Part shown: positions 1-5,191 of the stretch, one piece after another | How the letters are laid out: each line of letters starts with the position of its first letter | Position numbering within the stretch: position 1 is the stretch's first letter | DNA from: a bacterium | Lineage (GTDB): Bacteria; Patescibacteriota; Patescibacteriia; Buchananbacterales; UBA6539 | Direction of reading: 5' to 3' | DNA: 6,231 nucleotides | Assembly (NCBI GenBank): GCA_023246815.1 | Contig: JAHFHR010000042.1 | Coordinates: 1-6,231 of the forward strand | Made by a program: the position numbers and the translations under genes | Notes under the pieces: model-generated | Database searches by the model: none | Told to the model about the DNA's origin: nothing | Seen by the model: the letters and a program-made list of their open reading frames with translations, nothing else

Positions 1-1101
1 GATGAGCTTGATGCCGTTGGCCGTCAGCGTGGCGCTGGCCTGGGTGGCTCAAATGACGAACGCGAGCAAACACTCAACCAGATTTTGGTGGAGATGGATG
101 GTTTTGATGTGACTGATAACGTTATTGTCATTGCGGCCACCAATCGACCAGATATTCTGGACGTGGCGCTGTTGCGTCCGGGCCGTTTTGATCGTCGGGT
201 GATGCTTGATGCCCCAAATATTGACGACCGTGAAGCGATTTTGAAAGTACACTCTCGTAAAAAACCGTTTGCCGACGACGTGAACCTTCGTCGCGTTGCC
301 GAGCGCACCCCTGGTTTTACGGGTGCTGATTTATCAAATTTGCTTAACGAAGCGGCGATTTTTGCTGCTCGTCAAGACAAGAAAAAAATCGACATGGTAG
401 ATATTTTAGACAGTATTGAAAAAGTGATTCTTGGTCCTGCCCGTAAGAGCAACATGCTTGATGCCGAAGAGAAGAAAATTACGGCCTATCACGAGGCGGC
501 CCATGCCCTCGTGGCACATGCGTTACCAAACGCTGATCCGGTACAGAAAGTGTCCGTCATTTCTCGCGGCCATGCTGCCGGCTACACGCTGAAATTGCCT
601 GATCGTGATAAGTATTTGAAGCCACGCGCTGAATTTATTGATGAACTGGCCGTACTATTGGCTGGCTATGTCGTGGAAAAAGAATTTTTTGGCCAAGTCA
701 CTACGGGGCCATCAAACGATCTGAAAGAGGCGACTCGTTTGGCGCGGCAGTTCATTATGCAGTACGGTATGAGTGACAAACTTGGCCCACGCACCTTTGG
801 CAAGCGTGAAGAAATGATTTTCTTGGGTAAAGAAATTACCGAATCTCGTGATTATAGTGAAAAAATTGCTGAAATGATTGACGATGAAATTCGGGTGTTG
901 ATTGATAACGCGATGAACACCGCTAAAACATTGATTACCAAGCATCGCGGCCTACTTGAAGAGATTGTTCGTCAGCTGTTGGAAAAAGAAACACTTGAAC
1001 GCGAAGCATTTGAAGCTATCGTCAAAGCGATTACTCCACCGTTGCCAAAAAGTATGGTGACGACACCTCCAGCACCAACACCATCTGCCCCTGCTGTATA
1101 G
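1..1101 (+). CDS. ftsH: ATP-dependent zinc metalloprotease FtsH, C-terminal part (5' end outside window)
   Basis: Membrane-anchored AAA+ protease that unfolds and degrades membrane and short-lived cytosolic proteins as a hexamer. The reading frame is open from base 1, inside the Walker B region (DELDAVGRQRG), so 366 residues are present. The N-terminal membrane segments and Walker A, roughly 300 residues in E. coli FtsH, lie upstream. Numbered from base 1, ATNRPD is at residues 46-51 and the arginine-finger segment RPGRFDRR at 59-66 (R59, R62). The zinc motif HEAAH is at 164-168, and the third zinc ligand is probably D240 in TTGPSND. The signature YGMSDKLGPRTFG follows. The protein ends in a Pro/Ala/Thr-rich tail, as is common in FtsH. 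All visible catalytic residues are intact, so it should be active. An internal ATG at base 85 is not the start, because homology continues upstream of it. No terminator is seen before the next gene, so read-through is likely. Confidence 0.97.
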   Translation, partial: DELDAVGRQRGAGLGGSNDEREQTLNQILVEMDGFDVTDNVIVIAATNRPDILDVALLRPGRFDRRVMLDAPNIDDREAILKVHSRKKPFADDVNLRRVAERTPGFTGADLSNLLNEAAIFAARQDKKKIDMVDILDSIEKVILGPARKSNMLDAEEKKITAYHEAAHALVAHALPNADPVQKVSVISRGHAAGYTLKLPDRDKYLKPRAEFIDELAVLLAGYVVEKEFFGQVTTGPSNDLKEATRLARQFIMQYGMSDKLGPRTFGKREEMIFLGKEITESRDYSEKIAEMIDDEIRVLIDNAMNTAKTLITKHRGLLEEIVRQLLEKETLEREAFEAIVKAITPPLPKSMVTTPPAPTPSAPAV

Positions 1102-1119
1102 CGAGTGGGCGCGGGGGTG

Positions 1120-1128
1120 TGCTATACT
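1120..1128 (+). promoter_or_regulatory. Extended -10 promoter (TGCTATACT) for the membrane-protein gene
   Basis: TG-n-TATACT is a near-consensus extended -10. It ends 6 bases before the ATG at 1135, so a transcript starting at the usual distance would begin at or next to the A of the start codon. No convincing -35 lies 16-18 bases upstream, which extended -10 promoters can do without. The same 9-base pattern precedes the ATPase gene at 2239-2247, and a one-base variant (TGATATACT) precedes the asparaginase-like gene. The recurrence is what makes the call credible. Confidence 0.6.
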
Positions 1129-1134
1129 ATTTTT

Positions 1135-2085
1135 ATGTATACGTATCGCACTATTTTTAAGCAAGCGCTATCACTGACCTTTAAACATCCGAGCTTGTGG
1201 TTGTTTGCTGGCTTTGCCGCGTTTCTCGGTACGGCGTCAGAGATTGATTTGTTGTTTGGCGGGTACGCTTTTGGTGCCGACGCTATTTTATTTTCATTTG
1301 TCCTTGGGTTGGTTGAAGGTGGTGCATTAAGTATCGGCGGGTTGCAGGGCATTGGTATTGTGCTGGCGACGCAGCCGGTTTTTTTATTGGCAATACTGTT
1401 AGTGATGCTGATTGGCATTGCCCTTTCTTCTTTTGGGGTACTGGTGATGGTGGTGTCGCAGACCGCCTTGGTCAGTCAGACGGTGGCCATGAGCAGTAAC
1501 CGCACCCTGCGCATTACTGAATGCCTCCGACTTGGCGTTGCTAAGTTTTGGCCGGTGTTTGGGTTTACGGTTATGCTGCGCATTGGCATCACCGCGTTGA
1601 TTTTTTTGACTACCGCCTTGGCCACGGTTAAGATGTCGGGCATCCTGGCACTGTTTATTGTGGTGTTTGATATACTTTTGGTGATTGCTATTATTTTTTC
1701 TTTTTTAATTAAGTACGCTATTTTGGGGGTTATTTTAAAAGGTTGGAAATTTAGCGAAGCACCCAAGCAGGCGCTGGAGATATTCCGCCGCAACTGGCTC
1801 TTGAGTATTGAAATTGCGGTTGTGCTGTTTATGATTGTGCTGGTGACGGTATCGTTCTTGCTGTTTATGCTACCGGTTATTTTTTATTATACGGCGCAGC
1901 TATTGGGCGGATTTTCGTTTGGGGTAACTTTGATTTTACTGCTGTCGCTGGTAGCCTTGGCGGCTACTGAAATTGCGTTGACTATTTTTCATTGGGCGAC
2001 TTGGGCAGTGGTGTTTGAACTTTTGACTTCCAAAAAAGCGACACTTACCAGTTTTTTGCAGCGGATTTTGGGCCGAGCGAGCTAG
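1135..2085 (+). CDS. Polytopic membrane protein of unknown function
   Basis: A 316-residue integral membrane protein that I cannot assign to a characterised family. It begins with a short basic, possibly amphipathic helix (YRTIFKQALSLTFKHP, residues 4-19) leading into WLFAGFAAFLG. This opening is typical of multi-pass proteins annotated as hypothetical in Patescibacteria. Hydrophobic stretches lie at about 21-36, 51-60, 82-108, 139-165, 169-203, 217-247 and 260-300, giving about six or seven membrane passes. No catalytic or metal-binding motif is visible. The frame can be extended to a GTG at 1105, but that would place the extended -10 inside the coding region and add a non-hydrophobic MGAGVCYTIF leader. 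ATG 1135 is therefore preferred. There is no Shine-Dalgarno. The gene lies 33 bases after ftsH and may be co-transcribed with it, as well as having its own promoter. A distant resemblance to membrane domains of the glycerophosphodiester phosphodiesterase type is possible but unproven. Confidence 0.85.
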   Translation: MYTYRTIFKQALSLTFKHPSLWLFAGFAAFLGTASEIDLLFGGYAFGADAILFSFVLGLVEGGALSIGGLQGIGIVLATQPVFLLAILLVMLIGIALSSFGVLVMVVSQTALVSQTVAMSSNRTLRITECLRLGVAKFWPVFGFTVMLRIGITALIFLTTALATVKMSGILALFIVVFDILLVIAIIFSFLIKYAILGVILKGWKFSEAPKQALEIFRRNWLLSIEIAVVLFMIVLVTVSFLLFMLPVIFYYTAQLLGGFSFGVTLILLLSLVALAATEIALTIFHWATWAVVFELLTSKKATLTSFLQRILGRAS

Positions 2086-2142
2086 CTGTTTAGTTTTTTA
2101 GCTAGTTAGGTTGTTAAGTACAGCGTTTACATTTGATTACTT

Positions 2143-2168
2143 GTCATCCTGAACTTGTTTCAGGATCT
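2143..2168. repeat. Palindromic interspersed repeat (ATCCTGAA-CTTGT-TTCAGGAT)
   Basis: A perfect 8-base inverted repeat (2146-2153 and 2159-2166) with a 5-base loop, flanked by GTC on the left and CT on the right. From memory, the string GTCATCCTGAACTTG with its TTCAGGATCT arm recurs as an interspersed palindrome in intergenic regions of many unrelated bacterial genomes. That family assignment is recalled, not tested here. It lies 5' of the terminator hairpin at 2174-2198. It has no T-tract of its own, so it is not a terminator by itself. Confidence 0.6.
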
Positions 2169-2173
2169 CGGAT

Positions 2174-2198
2174 AAACATCTTATAGAGATGTTTTTTT
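2174..2198 (+). terminator. Rho-independent terminator after the membrane-protein gene
   Basis: AAACATCT (2174-2181) pairs perfectly with AGATGTTT (2187-2194) around the loop TATAG. It runs into a 7-T tract (2192-2198). It lies about 90 bases after the stop at 2085 and just before the promoter of the ATPase gene, isolating the two units. Its GC content is low for a terminator stem, but the stem is uninterrupted and the U-tract is good. Confidence 0.75.
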
Positions 2199-2238
2199 GC
2201 GCTTTTGCCGAAGCATCCTTATTATTTTATAGGCTTTT

Positions 2239-2247
2239 TGCTATACT
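2239..2247 (+). promoter_or_regulatory. Extended -10 promoter (TGCTATACT) for the pilus ATPase gene
   Basis: Identical to the 9-base element before the membrane-protein gene. Nine bases separate it from the ATG at 2257, so the predicted mRNA has a leader of about 0-3 bases. No Shine-Dalgarno is present in the ACTAAACATACT that precedes the ATG. A weak TTATTA at 2219-2224 is the only -35 candidate. Confidence 0.6.
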
Positions 2248-2256
2248 AAACATACT

Positions 2257-3993
2257 ATGGAGAAACAACCATTCAATACCCTTCCTGATTCACAGCGCAT
2301 TAAGGTCGCTTCTGAAGACGTGGCCGATCAGTTTAGTGACAAGATGAAAAGCATCAGCCTCAAAGAGGTTGAACGCGAAGCTCAGGCTGAAGCACAGGCG
2401 ATGGGTGAGCAATACATTGACCTCAAGGGTTTTCCGATTAGCCCGGAAGCGTTGATATTACTATCCGAAGAACAGGCCAGTGCACTTAAGGCCGTGGTTT
2501 TTTTTCGTGGTGCCAACGATTTGCGCATTGGCGCGATTGATCCGCATAACCCTGAATTGCAAGCAGCGGTCAAAAAGCTCAAGAAAGAACACAATGCCAC
2601 CGCCACTATCTATGCCATGTCCCAAACCAGTTTTGATTTTGCGCTTCGGTTGTATCGGATGATTCCCAAGGTGCGCAAGTTTGTCAGTGGTGTTGAGATT
2701 ACTGAAGAGGATATCAAGCGCTACGAGAGTGAGATTCAGACCTTTAATGATTTATCACGCAAACTTGAAGAAGTGTCGGTGACCGACATGCTGACGCTGA
2801 TTTTGGCAGCGGCGATCAAAGCCCGTTCCAGCGATATTCACATTGAGGCTGAAGAAAAAAGCATTAAAATTCGTTTTCGTATTGATGGTATTTTGCACGA
2901 TGTAGCCGCTATTGATATCAAAATTTGGTCTCAAGTAGTGTCTCGTCTTAAGCTGGTCTCCAAGTTAAAAATCAACGTTGAAGACAAGCCACAAGATGGG
3001 CTGTTCACTATTTTTTTAGCCAATGATAAAATTGACGTTCGTGTGTCCGTCTTGCCGACCGCCTACGGCGAGAGCGTGGTGCTGCGCATTTTGATGGCCT
3101 CATCGTCAAATTTTGCGTTTGAAGATTTAGGTCTTCGGGGCAAGGCGTTTGAAACTTTGCGCCTAGAAATCCAAAAACCAAACGGCATGATCGTCACCAC
3201 CGGTCCAACCGGTTCCGGCAAAACTACTACTTTGTATGCCGTGCTCAACAAACTCAATACTCCGGGCAACAAGATTGTAACCATTGAAGATCCGATTGAG
3301 TATAAATTGGCCGGCGTCAACCAAAGCCAAATTGATGCGGCTCGAGATTATACTTTTGCCACGGGACTGCGCTCTATTTTGCGGCAAGATCCCGATATTG
3401 TGATGGTTGGTGAAATTCGTGATTTGGAAACCGCGGAGATTGCCATTAATGGCGCGCTCACCGGTCATTTGGTGGTGACTACCTTACACACCAATGATGC
3501 GGCCGGCACCATCCCACGATTGCTGTCTATGCAGGTCAAGCCATTTCTGTTGGCTCCGGCGATTAATGCCATGATTGGTCAGCGTTTGATTCGCAAGATT
3601 TGTGAACATTGTAAACAAAAAGCCGAGCTTGATAATCAGATGATGTCTCGGGTGATTACTATTTTATCTGAAATTGCTCAGGACTCTGGTTTTCGTATTC
3701 CCGATGATCAGCTTAAGCGTTTGACGTTTTACCGTGGCGGCGGTTGTGAGGAGTGTCAGGGACTTGGCTACAAAGGCCGTGTTGGTATTTTTGAGGTAAT
3801 GACCATGAATAAAGAAGTGGAAAATTTGATTCTCAACGGCCATGTGTCCGAGTATGATATGCGATCTATCGCCATTAAGCACGGGATGATTACCATGATT
3901 CAAGACGGCTTGCTTAAGGCCGCCGACGGTATTACCACAGTTACTGAAGTGTTTCGTGTGGCTAAAGACATCAGTGCTTCAGACGCGTTGTAG
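2257..3993 (+). CDS. pilB: Type IV pilus / type II secretion assembly ATPase (PilB/GspE family)
   Basis: Cytoplasmic hexameric ATPase that powers extension of a type IV pilus-like filament at the inner membrane. It has 578 residues, a normal family length. A divergent N-terminal MshEN/GspE-N-like domain lies at about 50-150 (PISPEALILLSEEQ; LRIGAIDPHNPE). The N2 core follows at about 175-300 (KARSSDIHIE; KIRFRIDG). Walker A GPTGSGKTTT is at 316-325, the Asp box/VTIEDPIEY region at about 343-351, and Walker B DPDIVMVGEIRD at 378-389, with E386 and R388 intact. The His box LHTND is at 410-414. A tetracysteine zinc site, C449/C452 and C497/C500, is characteristic of assembly ATPases (PilB/GspE) rather than the retraction ATPase PilT. 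The ATG at 2257 follows a promoter with almost no leader. No pil genes adjoin it: a terminator follows at once and the next gene is on the other strand, so it is a monocistronic unit here. PilB rather than GspE is inferred from the likely lineage. Confidence 0.95.
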   Translation: MEKQPFNTLPDSQRIKVASEDVADQFSDKMKSISLKEVEREAQAEAQAMGEQYIDLKGFPISPEALILLSEEQASALKAVVFFRGANDLRIGAIDPHNPELQAAVKKLKKEHNATATIYAMSQTSFDFALRLYRMIPKVRKFVSGVEITEEDIKRYESEIQTFNDLSRKLEEVSVTDMLTLILAAAIKARSSDIHIEAEEKSIKIRFRIDGILHDVAAIDIKIWSQVVSRLKLVSKLKINVEDKPQDGLFTIFLANDKIDVRVSVLPTAYGESVVLRILMASSSNFAFEDLGLRGKAFETLRLEIQKPNGMIVTTGPTGSGKTTTLYAVLNKLNTPGNKIVTIEDPIEYKLAGVNQSQIDAARDYTFATGLRSILRQDPDIVMVGEIRDLETAEIAINGALTGHLVVTTLHTNDAAGTIPRLLSMQVKPFLLAPAINAMIGQRLIRKICEHCKQKAELDNQMMSRVITILSEIAQDSGFRIPDDQLKRLTFYRGGGCEECQGLGYKGRVGIFEVMTMNKEVENLILNGHVSEYDMRSIAIKHGMITMIQDGLLKAADGITTVTEVFRVAKDISASDAL

Positions 3994-4021
3994 CTTTTCT
4001 TTTTTCACGCTAACTAAAAAG

Positions 4022-4045
4022 AATCGTCGCATCGGCGATTTTTTT
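4022..4045 (+). terminator. Rho-independent terminator of the pilus ATPase gene
   Basis: AATCGTCG (4022-4029) pairs with CGGCGATT (4033-4040) around a 3-base loop CAT. There is one G-T wobble, and the T-tract is 4039-4045. An A-run precedes the stem (4016-4020), so the opposite strand also has a short U-tract. There, however, the wobble becomes a C-A mismatch, so the plus direction is favoured. Confidence 0.85.
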
Positions 4046-4082
4046 ACATACAACATCATCTGCTGGCCGGACCTCGTGTGGT

Positions 4083-4122
4083 AAAAAAAACCGAGCCCAC
4101 GCGGTGTATACCAAGGGGCTCG
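4083..4122 (-). terminator. Rho-independent terminator of the 97-residue protein gene
   Basis: On the minus strand CGAGCCC (4122-4116) pairs perfectly with GGGCTCG (4098-4092) around a 17-base loop. One base after the stem comes an 8-T tract (4090-4083). It sits 18 bases past the TAA of the minus-strand gene and faces the terminator of the convergent ATPase gene, so each transcript has its own stop. Confidence 0.85.
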
Positions 4123-4140
4123 TGATGAAGTCTTCGAGGG

Positions 4141-4434
4141 TTAACTGAACGCCATCAGGCGATCAGCAGAGATATATTCTTTATCGTCAAAGACCATTGC
4201 TCTTCGGCCACACGGCCAGGTGAACATCCCTTTGATTTTTTTTGGTTCGTCGCCAAATGCTTTTGCCAAGCGCTCAGCATCTTCACGGGCGAATCTTTCC
4301 GAACCCTCACCTCCGTTTTTACCAGACCGAAGGTGATATGGACGTGGTAGGACCATGTCTCCAGGCCTTACTATTTTGAGCCCACCTATTTTGTCCGGGA
4401 GCTCTGTTTCAAGCAGTGGCTTGGTTTCGGCCAT
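4141..4434 (-). CDS. Small orphan protein, 97 residues, function unknown
   Basis: I do not recognise this protein. It is soluble, strongly charged and has no signal peptide or membrane segment. A possible beta-rich N-terminal part (LKIVRPGDMVLPRPYHL, 19-35) is followed by a Gly-rich linker (GKNGGEGS, 38-45) and a charged helix (SERFAREDAERLAKAFG, 45-61). The C-terminal part holds a lone cysteine in MFTWPCGRRAMVFDDKEYIS (70-89). The gene looks real because its signals are complete: a -35/-10 pair, a full Shine-Dalgarno, an ATG and a strong terminator 18 bases after the stop. It is a stand-alone transcription unit, downstream of and on the same strand as the NDT-RHH/asparaginase-like operon. 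It is the only gene here with a classical leader. That suggests steady or high expression, or a different origin from its neighbours. A nucleic-acid-binding role would fit the charge but is only a guess. Confidence 0.75.
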   Translation of the reverse strand: MAETKPLLETELPDKIGGLKIVRPGDMVLPRPYHLRSGKNGGEGSERFAREDAERLAKAFGDEPKKIKGMFTWPCGRRAMVFDDKEYISADRLMAFS

Positions 4435-4445
4435 GTTTTATTTCC

Positions 4446-4453
4446 CCTCCTTT
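4446..4453 (-). promoter_or_regulatory. Strong Shine-Dalgarno (AAAGGAGG) of the 97-residue protein gene
   Basis: The minus strand reads AAAGGAGGGG, ending 9-11 bases before the ATG at 4434. This is an essentially full complement to the usual 16S rRNA 3' end and fixes the start. It is notable because none of the other four visible starts has any such motif. Confidence 0.8.
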
Positions 4454-4477
4454 CAGGGTATCTTTTTTGTCACAATT

Positions 4478-4506
4478 ACTTTACTCTAACTATTTAATAA
4501 TTTCAA
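4478..4506 (-). promoter_or_regulatory. -35/-10 promoter of the 97-residue protein gene
   Basis: On the minus strand TTGAAA (4506-4501) and TAAAGT (4483-4478) are 17 bases apart. This matches the sigma-70 consensus at 5/6 and 4/6 positions with ideal spacing. Start of transcription would be near 4470, giving a leader of about 36 bases that contains the Shine-Dalgarno. Confidence 0.6.
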
Positions 4507-4510
4507 GTCT

Positions 4511-4547
4511 GCCCCCTATCTCAAAGGGGAGGGGCGGGAAAGGGGTT
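4511..4547. repeat. C-rich/G-rich hairpin element, possible interspersed-repeat fragment
   Basis: On the plus strand CCCCT (4513-4517) can pair with AGGGG (4525-4529) around the loop ATCTCAA. It is followed by a purine-rich run, GAGGGGCGGGAAAGGGGTT. This resembles one arm plus the centre of the CCCCTCCC...GGGAGGGG palindromic repeats scattered through many bacterial genomes. The matching left arm is absent, and the -35 of the minus-strand promoter begins four bases away. It occupies most of the spacer between the two minus-strand units and lacks a T-tract, so it is not called a terminator. Family membership is inferred. Confidence 0.35.
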
Positions 4548-4580
4548 ACGTAAGACACGAATGACAGCTAGAAAACTAAT

Positions 4581-5189
4581 TTATTCTTTCAACTTCTGCA
4601 CGTAGCGCTGATACTCAGTATCGTTTTCAATCATCTCTTCAATCATCTCGCGTAGAAAGTCTGCTTTGGTGAGTTTGGTGTTATGGGTTTTCCAGTGCAG
4701 ATACCGCTCAATACGCGAAGTAACGCGCAGGGTGAACTTAATTTTTGGCAGTTCACGACCGCCGCGTTCAATAGTCTGAATGAAATTCACCAGCAGCTCA
4801 TCAAGGCCGCTTTCGGTGTAGTGTTCAAGGGCCAGCAAGTGTCCGATGCTCTTATCTTTTTTGAGGTGCACCAGGTTTGGGTCAATGGTTCTGCCTTTTT
4901 CAACAATGTATAAAATCGGTTTGCGGTGGGTAAGCGCAAAGGCAATTAGGTAACCACTTTCAGCAATCGGCTGCGTTCCTTCCACTACCAGACCGTCCAT
5001 TTTAGATAACATCGTTTCACCGGACTGGTTGATTTTTTCCAAATCAGCACCGGAGAAACCAGTCAGATTTTTGTTGGCCAAGTTGCTCATCACCAGCACT
5101 CCGGCGCGCGACAGTACGTCAATAATTCGCGAAAAGCGCGTCTGTAGTTTTTCCTGAGCGAGATTGTCGGCGGCAAAATAGATGCGCAT
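4581..5189 (-). CDS. Nucleoside 2-deoxyribosyltransferase/Rcl-like protein with C-terminal ribbon-helix-helix-like domain
   Basis: A 202-residue cytosolic protein. Residues 1-140 look like the nucleoside 2-deoxyribosyltransferase superfamily, closest in pattern to Rcl/DNPH1, which cleaves the N-glycosidic bond of deoxynucleoside monophosphates. The support is the N-terminal strand MRIYFAAD, then DGLVVEGTQP (65-74) and SGYLIAFAL (78-86), corresponding to Rcl's DVVVAEVTQPSLGVGYELG. In that alignment Rcl's catalytic Glu (GYE) is Leu81 and the Rcl serine of TQPS is Ile75, so activity is doubtful. E77 is the nearest acid. Residues 149-190 resemble a ribbon-helix-helix DNA-binding unit: strand KIKFTLRV (149-156), helix TSRIERYLHWKTHNT, then helix TKADFLREMIEEMIEN. 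A linker at 141-148 joins the parts. It starts 2 bases after the stop of the upstream gene, with no Shine-Dalgarno, so translation is probably coupled. The likely job is a nucleotide-responsive regulator or DNA-tethered enzyme, which is inference. Confidence 0.82.
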   Translation of the reverse strand: MRIYFAADNLAQEKLQTRFSRIIDVLSRAGVLVMSNLANKNLTGFSGADLEKINQSGETMLSKMDGLVVEGTQPIAESGYLIAFALTHRKPILYIVEKGRTIDPNLVHLKKDKSIGHLLALEHYTESGLDELLVNFIQTIERGGRELPKIKFTLRVTSRIERYLHWKTHNTKLTKADFLREMIEEMIENDTEYQRYVQKLKE

Positions 5190-5191
5190 AG

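Noticed and set aside
85..1101. ATG at base 85 as the start of a complete 338-residue gene
   Set aside because: The frame is open from base 1 and encodes the FtsH Walker B and following conserved segment before base 85, so the gene continues to the left of the window.
1105..1134. GTG at 1105 as the start of the membrane protein
   Set aside because: It lacks a ribosome binding site, and the extended -10 at 1120-1128 would lie inside the coding sequence. ATG 1135 fits the promoter and the protein family style better.
2082..2105. CTAGCT...AGCTAG inverted repeat as terminator of the membrane-protein gene
   Set aside because: The T-run is in the 12-base loop rather than after the stem, and the stem is only 6 bases. 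The hairpin at 2174-2198 is a much better terminator.
3063..3468. Long antisense open frames within the pilus ATPase gene and similar ones inside the other genes
   Set aside because: They are shadows of well-supported coding sequences on the other strand, with no start signals or recognisable domains.
4501..4580. Terminator for the asparaginase-like/NDT-RHH operon in the spacer after its last gene
   Set aside because: The GC-rich hairpin there lacks a T-tract in the minus direction and lies more than 30 bases past the stop. The operon may read through into the next gene.
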